Made by a program: the position numbers and the translations under genes. From NCBI GenBank assembly GCA_002937555.1, contig PTKB01000045.1, forward strand, positions 1-13,222: a stretch of DNA of 13,222 nt. The letters run 5' to 3'. Source of the DNA: Alphaproteobacteria bacterium MarineAlpha10_Bin2. GTDB taxonomy: Bacteria; Pseudomonadota; Alphaproteobacteria; UBA828. The notes under the pieces are model-generated. The model was not told where the DNA came from. It saw only the letters and a list, made by a program, of their open reading frames with translations, and ran no database searches. This document shows, piece after piece, positions 7,617 through 13,222 of this stretch; the first letter of the stretch is position 1; each line of letters begins with the position of its first letter.

Positions 7617-8144
7617 ATGTCGTCATTCGAACTGAATAAGATCGCCGGTGCCATTCTTTTCGCGGGGCTGGTCGCGATGGTTTCTTGGATCATTTCCGCC
7701 AACGTCTACCATGTCGATGACCACCATGGCAGCACGGCCTACGCCCTGCCCGTCGCCGAGGAAGAAGAGGGTGTGGCGGAAGCGGATGCTGCGGAAGAAA
7801 TAGCGGCGGTGTCGATCGAAAGCCTGATCGCCGAGGCGGATGCCGCCAAGGGGAAAAAACTGTTCAAGAAATGCGGCGCCTGCCACACCACGGATCAAGG
7901 CGGCAAGAACAAGGTCGGCCCCAATCTGTGGAATATTGTCGGGCGCGGTGTCGCCTCGATCGACGGCTTCAACTATTCCGACGCCATGGCATCGCGCGGC
8001 GGCGAATGGAGCGTGACGGCGCTGAACGAATTTCTCGCCAACCCGAAAGGCACCGTGCCGGGAACCAAGATGTCGTTTTCCGGCGTCAAAAAGGATGGCG
8101 CCCGCGCCAACCTGCTGCTGTTTCTACAGAGCTTGGGCGAGTAG
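7617..8144 (+). CDS. cycM: Membrane-anchored class I cytochrome c (CycM-like)
   Basis: Periplasmic electron carrier tethered to the inner membrane, probably passing electrons from the bc1 complex to a terminal oxidase. The 175-aa product has an uncleaved N-terminal anchor (about residues 9-28), then a Glu/Ala-rich acidic linker (about 45-78), then a compact class I domain. The single heme site is CGACH (86-90, His90 axial ligand), GPNLWNIVGR (101-110) is typical of mitochondrial-type cytochrome c2/c552, and Met152 in TKMSF is the expected sixth ligand. The anchor plus acidic linker is the CycM architecture of alphaproteobacteria. The start at 7617 places the anchor at the N-terminus; GAGG lies about 13 bases upstream, a weak site. 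Its 3' end overlaps the convergent HprK-like gene by 21 bases. Confidence 0.92.
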   Translation: MSSFELNKIAGAILFAGLVAMVSWIISANVYHVDDHHGSTAYALPVAEEEEGVAEADAAEEIAAVSIESLIAEADAAKGKKLFKKCGACHTTDQGGKNKVGPNLWNIVGRGVASIDGFNYSDAMASRGGEWSVTALNEFLANPKGTVPGTKMSFSGVKKDGARANLLLFLQSLGE

Positions 8145-9012
8145 CAGATCGAGCGCGCGCCCGGTGCCGCCCGGCGCTACCGTGAGGCGGAACAGGCGAT
8201 TGCTCTCGGCCTGGCGTTTGACGAAGCGTACAATCTCCATGGTGTCGAAGTCCGGCGACACGATGTTTTCGAGAACGGAATTGAGCGCCGCTTCCGGCTC
8301 GAGGGGCATGAGCGACGTATCCCCCGCCGTACCGCGTCTTAATTCGACCAAAACCTTCACATTTGTTTCGCTGCCATAGGGCAAAAATCCGGGCTGCGAA
8401 CGCGCCAGGATGAGACGAATTTCATGGCCCAAATCCGCCTTTACCATCTTGTCGGGGGCCAGCGCCTCGGTGTCCGGCGGAAGCGCGCCATCCGGCGCCA
8501 GGCGCAATTTTATGCATTTGGGGAATGGCCGAACGCGTTTGCCTTCGTCCACCAAAACTACTCTGTCGTCGCCGATCAGTGTGAGACCCCGCTTCCAGGC
8601 GGCGAAGCCGAGGCTGCTCTTGCCGCTTTGCGGCGCGCCGAAAAACGTAACGGCGCCGCTGTCCGTTTGAAATGCGCCGGCATGAAAGATGGCGCCGGAA
8701 AAAACCGTGTACGAATATCTGGCCGAGCCCTTCCAGAGCCGCGAACAGCAGCTGTGCGCGGGTGTGGGCGCGTACCCGCCAATCGCTGGTGGCGTTGTAG
8801 AACATCCCGTCTGTCTCTTCGATCGTGACTGTGGTCTCTCCCGCGTCCGGCGGATCGTTTTCTTCCCGCTCCGGGCCGATATCCAGAAACCGGCCGAGTT
8901 CGGCAATCATGGCGGCGTCCTCAGTGCGGACATAGGCGGCGCAAGGCTTCCAGTCGAAGCGATAGAGCGGCGCCGGCATTATTCCGCTTCCGCCCCCTTG
9001 CTCAGGCGGCAT
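8124..9012 (-). CDS. HPr kinase-related ATPase, reading frame broken by a one-base shift
   Basis: This resembles the HprK-related kinases found in PqqD/nucleotidyltransferase cassettes, not genuine HPr kinase/phosphorylase. One frame (from 9012 or 8979) encodes the N-terminal part MPAPLYRFDWKPCAAY through GLGQIFVHGF. The frame offset by one base then continues GAIFHAGAFQTDSG, Walker A GAPQSGKSS (about 8640), LIGDDRVVL, RPFPKCIKL and the C-terminus. Neither frame alone covers the family. Removing one base from the T6 run (plus-strand A6, 8699-8704) joins them into 295 codons with no stop. The ATG at 9012 overlaps the upstream gene's stop by 11 bases, suggesting translational coupling; the ATG at 8979 is an alternative. 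Whether the shift is a sequencing error, a true mutation or a slippage switch cannot be decided here. The target is unknown; related kinases act on peptides or small products. Confidence 0.8.
8699..8704 (-). other. Homopolymer (six T on the minus strand) at the frameshift of the HprK-like gene
   Basis: The run reads GGTTTTTTCC on the minus strand. Upstream homology lies in the frame reading GGT TTT TTC; downstream homology lies in the frame reading TCC GGC GCC. A five-base run restores continuity. Both frames are open from 8422 to 8906, so the exact shift point is set by homology and could be a few codons away. Confidence 0.6.
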
Positions 9013-10333
9013 CCTCCGTCTTCACGGCGAGGCCGCTGGTCACGAAATGATCGATGGTGCGGGTAATGTCAGCGCGCAGTTCCGCCTTGTCGATGTCGGG
9101 AAAGACCTCCTCGAATGCCTCGGCAATCTCCGCCACGTTCGGCCGGCCGTCGAGCGCTTCCCACACCGCGCGTGCCGTCGGATTGAGGGTCAATACCTCC
9201 TGCGTCTTATTGTTCATAAGAACCAAATCCTCACCGAGAGTTTCGGCGTCGAAACCTTCGTTTTGCATGAATCGGCTCTGCATCCCGCTCTCCCAAATCG
9301 CCTGTTCCACCGCGCCCGCGGCCGTGCCGCCGGTTTGCGCAATTTCCGTTGGCTGTGTCGCTAACGCCCTGATCTCATCCCGCGTCGCGCCCAATACGGC
9401 GCGCGGATAACTGTAACGCCAATCGCCCAAGCCCGCCTCTCCGCAGTGGGCGAGAAAATCCAATCGTTCAGCGTCGATGGATTCGCCGCGTGCAGATTGG
9501 CCGCGAAGAATGGCCAGATGCAAGCTCAGAATGTGTGGATTGCCGGCGAGCAATTCCTCCGCCGGTGCGCTGTTGCCGAACGCGCACAGCGCCTCCGCCG
9601 TTTCGACGCGAAGATCGATATCGCCGGGCTCGCGCGGCGCCGCGTCTGGGTGGTTGAACACCTTGGTCCAGGCCATCGCCGCGCCCTTGCCGAAGGCCTC
9701 CGCAAAACGCGCCTCTTCAACCCATAAATAGAGGTAATCGCGGCCGCGGCGGCGCTCGGCCTCGACGATGGCGTGGTTGCGCTTGATCTTGGCGGCGATT
9801 ACCGCGTCGTCCTCATAGCCGTGATGGGACAGCAATACGCCTGCCAATGGCGCGGGTGGCTGCGGGCGTTCGGGCGCCGTGGATTCGAGCATTTCATGGA
9901 TCGCGTAGCACCAGCGCAGCGACGTGTCGTTGCGTTGCAGGCGCGCACTCGGCCGCGGCGTCATCGCTGCGCTGTCCTGTATTTGCACGAGCAGCCAGGG
10001 TGCCGATTCCTGGCGCCAATCATGCGCCGGCCAGGACATGATCTCTTCGTCGCTGTCGAGCCACAGAAGGAAGGGATGGCTCGCATGCCGCGTCTGTGCG
10101 ATCGCCGCCAGTTCATTGCGCGCGGCGGCGAAATCGTCGCGCCACGCGATAGTGACCGTCTCGGCGTCTGCAGGCGGCGCGACGTTATGACTGTCTCCGC
10201 TATGCCCGATCAGAACCGAGAGATCGAAGCGCCGCGCCGAGGTGACCGCGGCGTCCAATCCCGACTCGCCACCGGCGCTCAGGATGCAAACGAGCGGCAG
10301 AAGTCGATTCGCCGCTCCGCGCGCCTCTGTCAT
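9002..10333 (-). CDS. GT2-like glycosyltransferase fused to a C-terminal PqqD-like domain
   Basis: A 443-aa two-part protein. The N-terminal half (about 10-200) resembles GT2 enzymes of the SunS/beta-glucosyltransferase type: WRDDFAAARN (64-73), the donor/metal motif LWLDSDEE (90-97), AIHEML (144-149) and SHHGYEDD with KIKRNHAIVEAE (169-193). The usual first strand (KNE and DTGSTDGT motifs) is poorly kept (LSAGGESG, GHSGDSHN), so the donor site may be altered. A helical, TPR-like middle follows (about 200-340). The C-terminus (about 357-437) is a PqqD-like domain, with GEDLVLMNNKTQEVLTLNPT, ARAVWEALDG and a helical end. PqqD-type domains bind leader peptides in RiPP pathways. The gene sits 16 bases after the phosphatase and overlaps the HprK-like gene. 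The fusion suggests glycosylation of, or glycan transfer near, a recognised peptide; substrate unknown. Confidence 0.78.
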   Translation of the reverse strand: MTEARGAANRLLPLVCILSAGGESGLDAAVTSARRFDLSVLIGHSGDSHNVAPPADAETVTIAWRDDFAAARNELAAIAQTRHASHPFLLWLDSDEEIMSWPAHDWRQESAPWLLVQIQDSAAMTPRPSARLQRNDTSLRWCYAIHEMLESTAPERPQPPAPLAGVLLSHHGYEDDAVIAAKIKRNHAIVEAERRRGRDYLYLWVEEARFAEAFGKGAAMAWTKVFNHPDAAPREPGDIDLRVETAEALCAFGNSAPAEELLAGNPHILSLHLAILRGQSARGESIDAERLDFLAHCGEAGLGDWRYSYPRAVLGATRDEIRALATQPTEIAQTGGTAAGAVEQAIWESGMQSRFMQNEGFDAETLGEDLVLMNNKTQEVLTLNPTARAVWEALDGRPNVAEIAEAFEEVFPDIDKAELRADITRTIDHFVTSGLAVKTEDAA

Positions 10334-10349
10334 AGGCCAGGGCGGGGCG

Positions 10350-11123
10350 TCAGGTCTGCAACAGCCATTGGCCCTCCCCTTGCAGCACCAGACTGGTCAA
10401 CACGCCGGTATCATAAGCGCCGGTGTCGATGCCGATGCGGTTGGCCAGCATCTCAGGCCGCATGCGCACCGAATGGCCGTGCACGACAACGCATCCATGA
10501 TCCTTGGTGGATGCGAGAAACGGTTCGCGAATCCATAAGAAGTCGTCTTCCGTTTGCTCAGCCAAAGGAACGCCCGGTCGAATGCCGGCGTGCACGAAAA
10601 AATAATCGCCGACGGTATGGGTGATTTCCAGGCGGCGCAGAAAGGCCAGATGAGATTCCGGCAGCGCCTGTCGAAGCTTCTGTTGAAGAGCAATCAACCG
10701 GTCGGGGTCCGATTCCAAGGGCGATGCCGGAATACCATAGCTGATCAGCGTATTCGCGCCGCCGTAATAGAGCCAGGTCGCGGCGTCCGCCGTATCGTCG
10801 AGAAAGCGCAGCAGGTAATCCTCGTGATTGCCGCGGAGATAGGTTGTTTCGAACCCGTCGATCGAGCCCTGCGACAACAGGTCGAGAAGTTCGCGGCTTT
10901 GATTTCCACGATCGACATAATCGCCGAGAAAGATCAGTTCGTGCCGTGCCGCCGGATTCGCCGCTCGGTCGGCCGAGATCTTGCCGAACAGTTTGGCGAG
11001 TAAATCAAGCCGGCCGTGAATGTCGCCAATGGCGTAAACGCGGGTATCCGCATCCACGCGCGGCGGCGGCGCGGCAGTCGCGCCACCGCGTTTCCGACGT
11101 TTGCCAAACAATCCGAACATCAT
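10350..11123 (-). CDS. PPP-family metallophosphoesterase (serine/threonine phosphatase 1-like)
   Basis: A 257-aa cytoplasmic calcineurin-like phosphatase similar to bacterial PrpA/PphA. All dimetal motifs are present in order: GDIHG (33-37), GDYVDRG (67-73), GNHE (98-101), HAG (178-180) and VVHGHS (213-218), ending with the GIDTGAYDTGVL segment typical of the PPP group (231-242). The protein starts with a short basic stretch (KRRKRGG) and no signal peptide. Two adjacent ATGs (11123 and 11120) are possible starts; neither has a good ribosome-binding site. It is the first gene of the tight phosphatase, GT-PqqD, HprK-like kinase run. That context suggests it could reverse the kinase's phosphorylation, though this is inference. 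Diadenosine tetraphosphate or protein phosphates are possible substrates. Confidence 0.88.
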   Translation of the reverse strand: MMFGLFGKRRKRGGATAAPPPRVDADTRVYAIGDIHGRLDLLAKLFGKISADRAANPAARHELIFLGDYVDRGNQSRELLDLLSQGSIDGFETTYLRGNHEDYLLRFLDDTADAATWLYYGGANTLISYGIPASPLESDPDRLIALQQKLRQALPESHLAFLRRLEITHTVGDYFFVHAGIRPGVPLAEQTEDDFLWIREPFLASTKDHGCVVVHGHSVRMRPEMLANRIGIDTGAYDTGVLTSLVLQGEGQWLLQT

Positions 11124-11127
11124 CTCG

Positions 11128-11155
11128 AATCTAGTCTAACGGCGTGTCCATTCAA
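11128..11155 (-). promoter_or_regulatory. Weak candidate promoter for the phosphatase-GT/PqqD-kinase operon
   Basis: TTGAAT (11155 to 11150) and TAGATT (11133 to 11128) are 16 bases apart on the minus strand in the 65-base gap between the HD-GYP-like gene and the phosphatase. Initiation would fall at the first ATG codon. Each hexamer matches consensus at 4 of 6 positions, so this is a possibility only. Confidence 0.25.
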
Positions 11156-11188
11156 GCCGGAGACCGCGGGCCGGGTTAGGGGCGCAAT

Positions 11189-12136
11189 CTAGGCGTCGCT
11201 ACCCGTTTCCGCTCCTTCGTCGAGAACGCGGAAATGCTCCCATGCCTCGCGGCCGCCCTTGTTCTCGATATGGCTGACCAAAGCCGCGACCACGCCGCGC
11301 GAGAACTGATGATCGACATCGCCCTGCAGGATATCCACCGCCTTGGTGAAATCCATGCCATCACGATAGGAACGCGGACTGATCAAACCGACGAAAGTGT
11401 TGGCGACGGCGCAGATCTGCGCCGTCTTGATAATATCGTCGCCGGAGATACCATTGGGCACGCCGCTGCCGTCGACGAAATCCAGCATCTGGCCCAGGGT
11501 TTGCGCCACCGGCCCGCCAAAATCGATGCCTTCGAGAAGGTCGGCGCTGGTGAGGGTGGAATTGCGGATCAGCATGCGCTCTTCCTTGGTCAGCTTGCGC
11601 TCGGCGGTGAGCAATTCCTCGGGCACCAATATCTTGCCCAGGTTCATCAGCGAGGCGGCGATATCGGTGGTCTCCACCAGGATGTCGTCGAGACCGATTT
11701 CCGCGGCGATGGCGCGGGCAACCTCGGCGGTGCGGGTGGAGTGATGCGCCGAATAGGGATCGCGCCTGTCGACTACGGTCACCAGCGCGTTGACCAGTTC
11801 GCGCATGGTTTTTTCGCGCTTTTCACGCTCCATCACAGCCTCGGTGATATCCTCCGAGACCAGCAGTACGCCGGCCGGCATGCCGAGCGTTTCGCCCAGC
11901 GGAATATGCTCCGATTGGATGACCTGGAATTTATCCGCATCTGTCTCGTCTTCTTGGCGGTGGACTTCAGTGACCGGCTCTCCTTCAGCAAGCGCTTCGC
12001 GGTTCAGTTTTTCGATCAGCTTGGCCTGCACCGGGCCGACCATCGCCGCCAGGGTCTTGCCGCGCACTTCGTCCGGTTCGATGCCGGCGCGGTCGGCCAC
12101 TTTCTTGTTGCCGAAACGGTAGATCGAGCCGCGCAA
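11189..12136 (-). CDS. PAS plus degenerate HD-GYP-type protein, 5' end uncertain or truncated
   Basis: From the TTG at 12136 there are 315 codons. A PAS fold (SIYRFGNKKVADRAGIEPDEV to VLLVSEDIT) and a helical linker lead to an HD-GYP-like domain: DPYSAHHSTRTAEVARAIA, SLMNLGKILVP, DGSGVPNG, ICAVANTFVGL. The family's metal ligands are largely replaced: HD of HDxGK is MN, HHE before DGxGYP is MLD, GYP is GVP and VAD is VAN. It is therefore probably a sensor or binding protein, not a phosphodiesterase. No ATG fits: the open frame extends to an ATG at 12292, but those extra 52 residues are Cys/Arg/Pro-rich, lie antisense to the peptidase gene and look non-coding, and the PAS lacks its first strand. 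The start is unresolved and a 5' truncation is likely. The gene lies 65 bases upstream of the phosphatase. Confidence 0.72.
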   Translation of the reverse strand: MRGSIYRFGNKKVADRAGIEPDEVRGKTLAAMVGPVQAKLIEKLNREALAEGEPVTEVHRQEDETDADKFQVIQSEHIPLGETLGMPAGVLLVSEDITEAVMEREKREKTMRELVNALVTVVDRRDPYSAHHSTRTAEVARAIAAEIGLDDILVETTDIAASLMNLGKILVPEELLTAERKLTKEERMLIRNSTLTSADLLEGIDFGGPVAQTLGQMLDFVDGSGVPNGISGDDIIKTAQICAVANTFVGLISPRSYRDGMDFTKAVDILQGDVDHQFSRGVVAALVSHIENKGGREAWEHFRVLDEGAETGSDA

Positions 12137-12150
12137 TTCATATCTGGGGC

Positions 12151-12798
12151 GTGCGCCTGTTGGCGGTGCTGATGGTGGCATCGCTCGTCTTTGCCGCTTC
12201 CGGCGCGGTGAGCGATGTCGAGGCGGCGAGCAAATCCAGCAAACTGTTCGGCACCAAGGAAATACGCAACAAGAACCTAAAACCCTTTCCAAAATGGACA
12301 GGCATGCTGAAGCGCTACTTCAAGGAGGGCGCGCTCGGCGAAGGCGACTGCACGAGCGCAACCTTCAATACCTGCCACCTCGCCGAATGGCAGAAATTTC
12401 TGAATTCCCTTGAAGGCAAGAAAGTCGTCAGCCAGGTCAAGGCGGTCAACAAATACCTCAACGGCGTGAAATACATCACCGATATCCGCAATTGGGGGGT
12501 CACCGATTATTGGGCGACGCCGACCCAATTCAAATCGCAAAACGGCGATTGCGAGGATTACGCTATCGCCAAGTACATGTCGCTGCGCGCCATCGGATAC
12601 CCGATGGACAAAATGCGCATCGTCGTGGTGCAGGATGAGAACCTGGGCGTCGCGCACGGCATCCTCGCCGTTTATATCAACGACAAGCCCTATATTCTCG
12701 ACAATCAGATCAAGCAGATTCTTCCGAGTAAGAAGATTCATCACTACAAACCGTTTTTTTCGGTCAACGAGAAGTTTTGGTGGTTGCACCGCGGCTAG
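12151..12798 (+). CDS. Bacterial transglutaminase-like cysteine peptidase (BTLCP, LapG-like)
   Basis: A 215-aa exported papain-fold peptidase of the BTLCP family (DUF920/PF06035 type). The N-terminus is a signal peptide: hydrophobic residues 3-20, then a likely cleavage near VEA-AS (about 26). The catalytic triad is visible: Cys134 in NGDCEDYA (131-138), His169 in GVAHGIL (167-172) and Asp184 in YILDNQ (181-186). The family-typical W (115) and the C-terminal FxVNExxWWLH-like end are present. LapG, the studied member, cuts a surface adhesin when c-di-GMP falls. The GTG at 12151 is the first usable start; an ATG at 12172 would shorten the signal. No convincing ribosome-binding site precedes either. 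The 5' end abuts the divergent PAS/HD gene. The nucleotidyltransferase follows 18 bases downstream. Confidence 0.88.
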   Translation: MRLLAVLMVASLVFAASGAVSDVEAASKSSKLFGTKEIRNKNLKPFPKWTGMLKRYFKEGALGEGDCTSATFNTCHLAEWQKFLNSLEGKKVVSQVKAVNKYLNGVKYITDIRNWGVTDYWATPTQFKSQNGDCEDYAIAKYMSLRAIGYPMDKMRIVVVQDENLGVAHGILAVYINDKPYILDNQIKQILPSKKIHHYKPFFSVNEKFWWLHRG

Positions 12799-12816
12799 AG
12801 CCGATTGCGCCAAAGC

Positions 12817-13222
12817 ATGACTGACGGGCAAACGCTCAACGTCTTTGTGCCGGAGGCGCCGTCCTTTCTTCCGGCAGAGTTTCTGAAGTCATTTGTCGCT
12901 GAGATATTCTCGACACCCGAGCGCGTCGCCAACGCAAGCGCCCTGATTGGCGCACCGCTGGCGCTGGCCTGCTTGGACTCGCTCGGTGGGGACGCGTTCG
13001 AGCGCGCCGGTATCGAACGCGACACTCTACTCCGGCAGGCGCAGATCGCCGCCGTCACGTCACGCCAGAAGCGGCGCGCCATGTTGGATCTCCTGGCGGC
13101 GCTCACGCAACAAAATATCCCCAATCTTGCGATCAAAGGGCTAGCCGGCGCCTATATGCTTTACCCGGCGCCTTATCTTCGCCTATTGCCGGACGCCGAT
13201 ATTTTGGTGCCGAAGAGCAAAC
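12817..13222 (+). CDS. NTP_transf_5-type nucleotidyltransferase family protein, N-terminal part (cut by window edge)
   Basis: The frame starts at ATG 12817, 18 bases after the peptidase stop, and stays open for 135 codons to the window end. A helical region (about 30-100, with TSRQKRRAMLDLLAAL) precedes NIPNLAIKG (100-108), then GAYMLYPAPYLRLLPDADIL (111-130). This matches the uncharacterised nucleotidyltransferase family (PF14907 type), whose core is a P-x-LKG turn followed by YP, an Arg and a D-x-D-x-LV metal site (here Asp126, Asp128). Members occur with HprK-related kinases and PqqD proteins, including in lasso-peptide tailoring loci such as paeninodin. The acceptor is unknown. It is probably co-transcribed with the peptidase. 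The ribosome-binding site is not obvious. Confidence 0.8.
   Translation, partial: MTDGQTLNVFVPEAPSFLPAEFLKSFVAEIFSTPERVANASALIGAPLALACLDSLGGDAFERAGIERDTLLRQAQIAAVTSRQKRRAMLDLLAALTQQNIPNLAIKGLAGAYMLYPAPYLRLLPDADILVPKSK

Noticed and set aside
11124..11188. Search for a short RiPP precursor gene in the gaps of the accessory block
   Set aside because: The gaps are 16 to 65 bases and hold no start codon with a plausible peptide; any precursor must lie outside the window or be a separate locus.
11234..12172. Plus-strand open frame of 312 codons
   Set aside because: It lies antisense to the PAS/HD gene, has no recognisable domain, and reflects GC-rich codon structure of the opposite strand.

Overview
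The window reads as one chromosomal piece of an alphaproteobacterium, most likely a Rhodospirillales- or Kiloniellales-like lineage. This is inferred from the high GC content, the gene order and family details, not from a database search. The supporting block is a membrane-anchored CycM-type cytochrome c, kdsB, a monofunctional prephenate dehydratase, nudC, the 4.5S/SRP RNA, dnaX, ybaB, recR, rmuC, def and fmt. CMP-KDO synthetase implies a Gram-negative LPS envelope.

Positions 1-8144 are dense housekeeping sequence. The def-fmt pair (minus strand) handles N-formylation and deformylation of initiator Met. It is divergent from rmuC (plus), which meets recR tail to tail. On the minus strand ffs-dnaX-ybaB-recR form a transcription unit for protein targeting, replication clamp loading and recombinational repair, with a good extended -10 promoter in front of ffs. 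nudC (plus) diverges from it and converges on pheA, which follows kdsB. cycM diverges from kdsB over a 97-nt spacer holding candidate promoters for both.

Positions 8124-13222 are accessory in character. A minus-strand run of three tightly packed genes encodes a PPP-family phosphatase, a GT2-like glycosyltransferase fused to a C-terminal PqqD-like (peptide-recognition) domain, and an HPr-kinase-related ATPase whose reading frame is broken in a six-base homopolymer. Upstream lies a PAS plus HD-GYP-type gene that has lost almost all metal ligands. Its 5' end runs head-on into a plus-strand periplasmic transglutaminase-like cysteine peptidase (BTLCP/LapG type), and neither gene has a convincing 5' region. 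The window ends inside a plus-strand NTP_transf_5-type nucleotidyltransferase. An HprK-related kinase, a PqqD domain and this nucleotidyltransferase together recall known cassettes linked to peptide tailoring and exopolysaccharide/exosortase loci. The GT-PqqD fusion and the paired kinase and phosphatase are the most notable points.

There is no gene-free stretch above 300 bases. I saw no tRNA, rRNA, CRISPR array, insertion sequence or long repeat.
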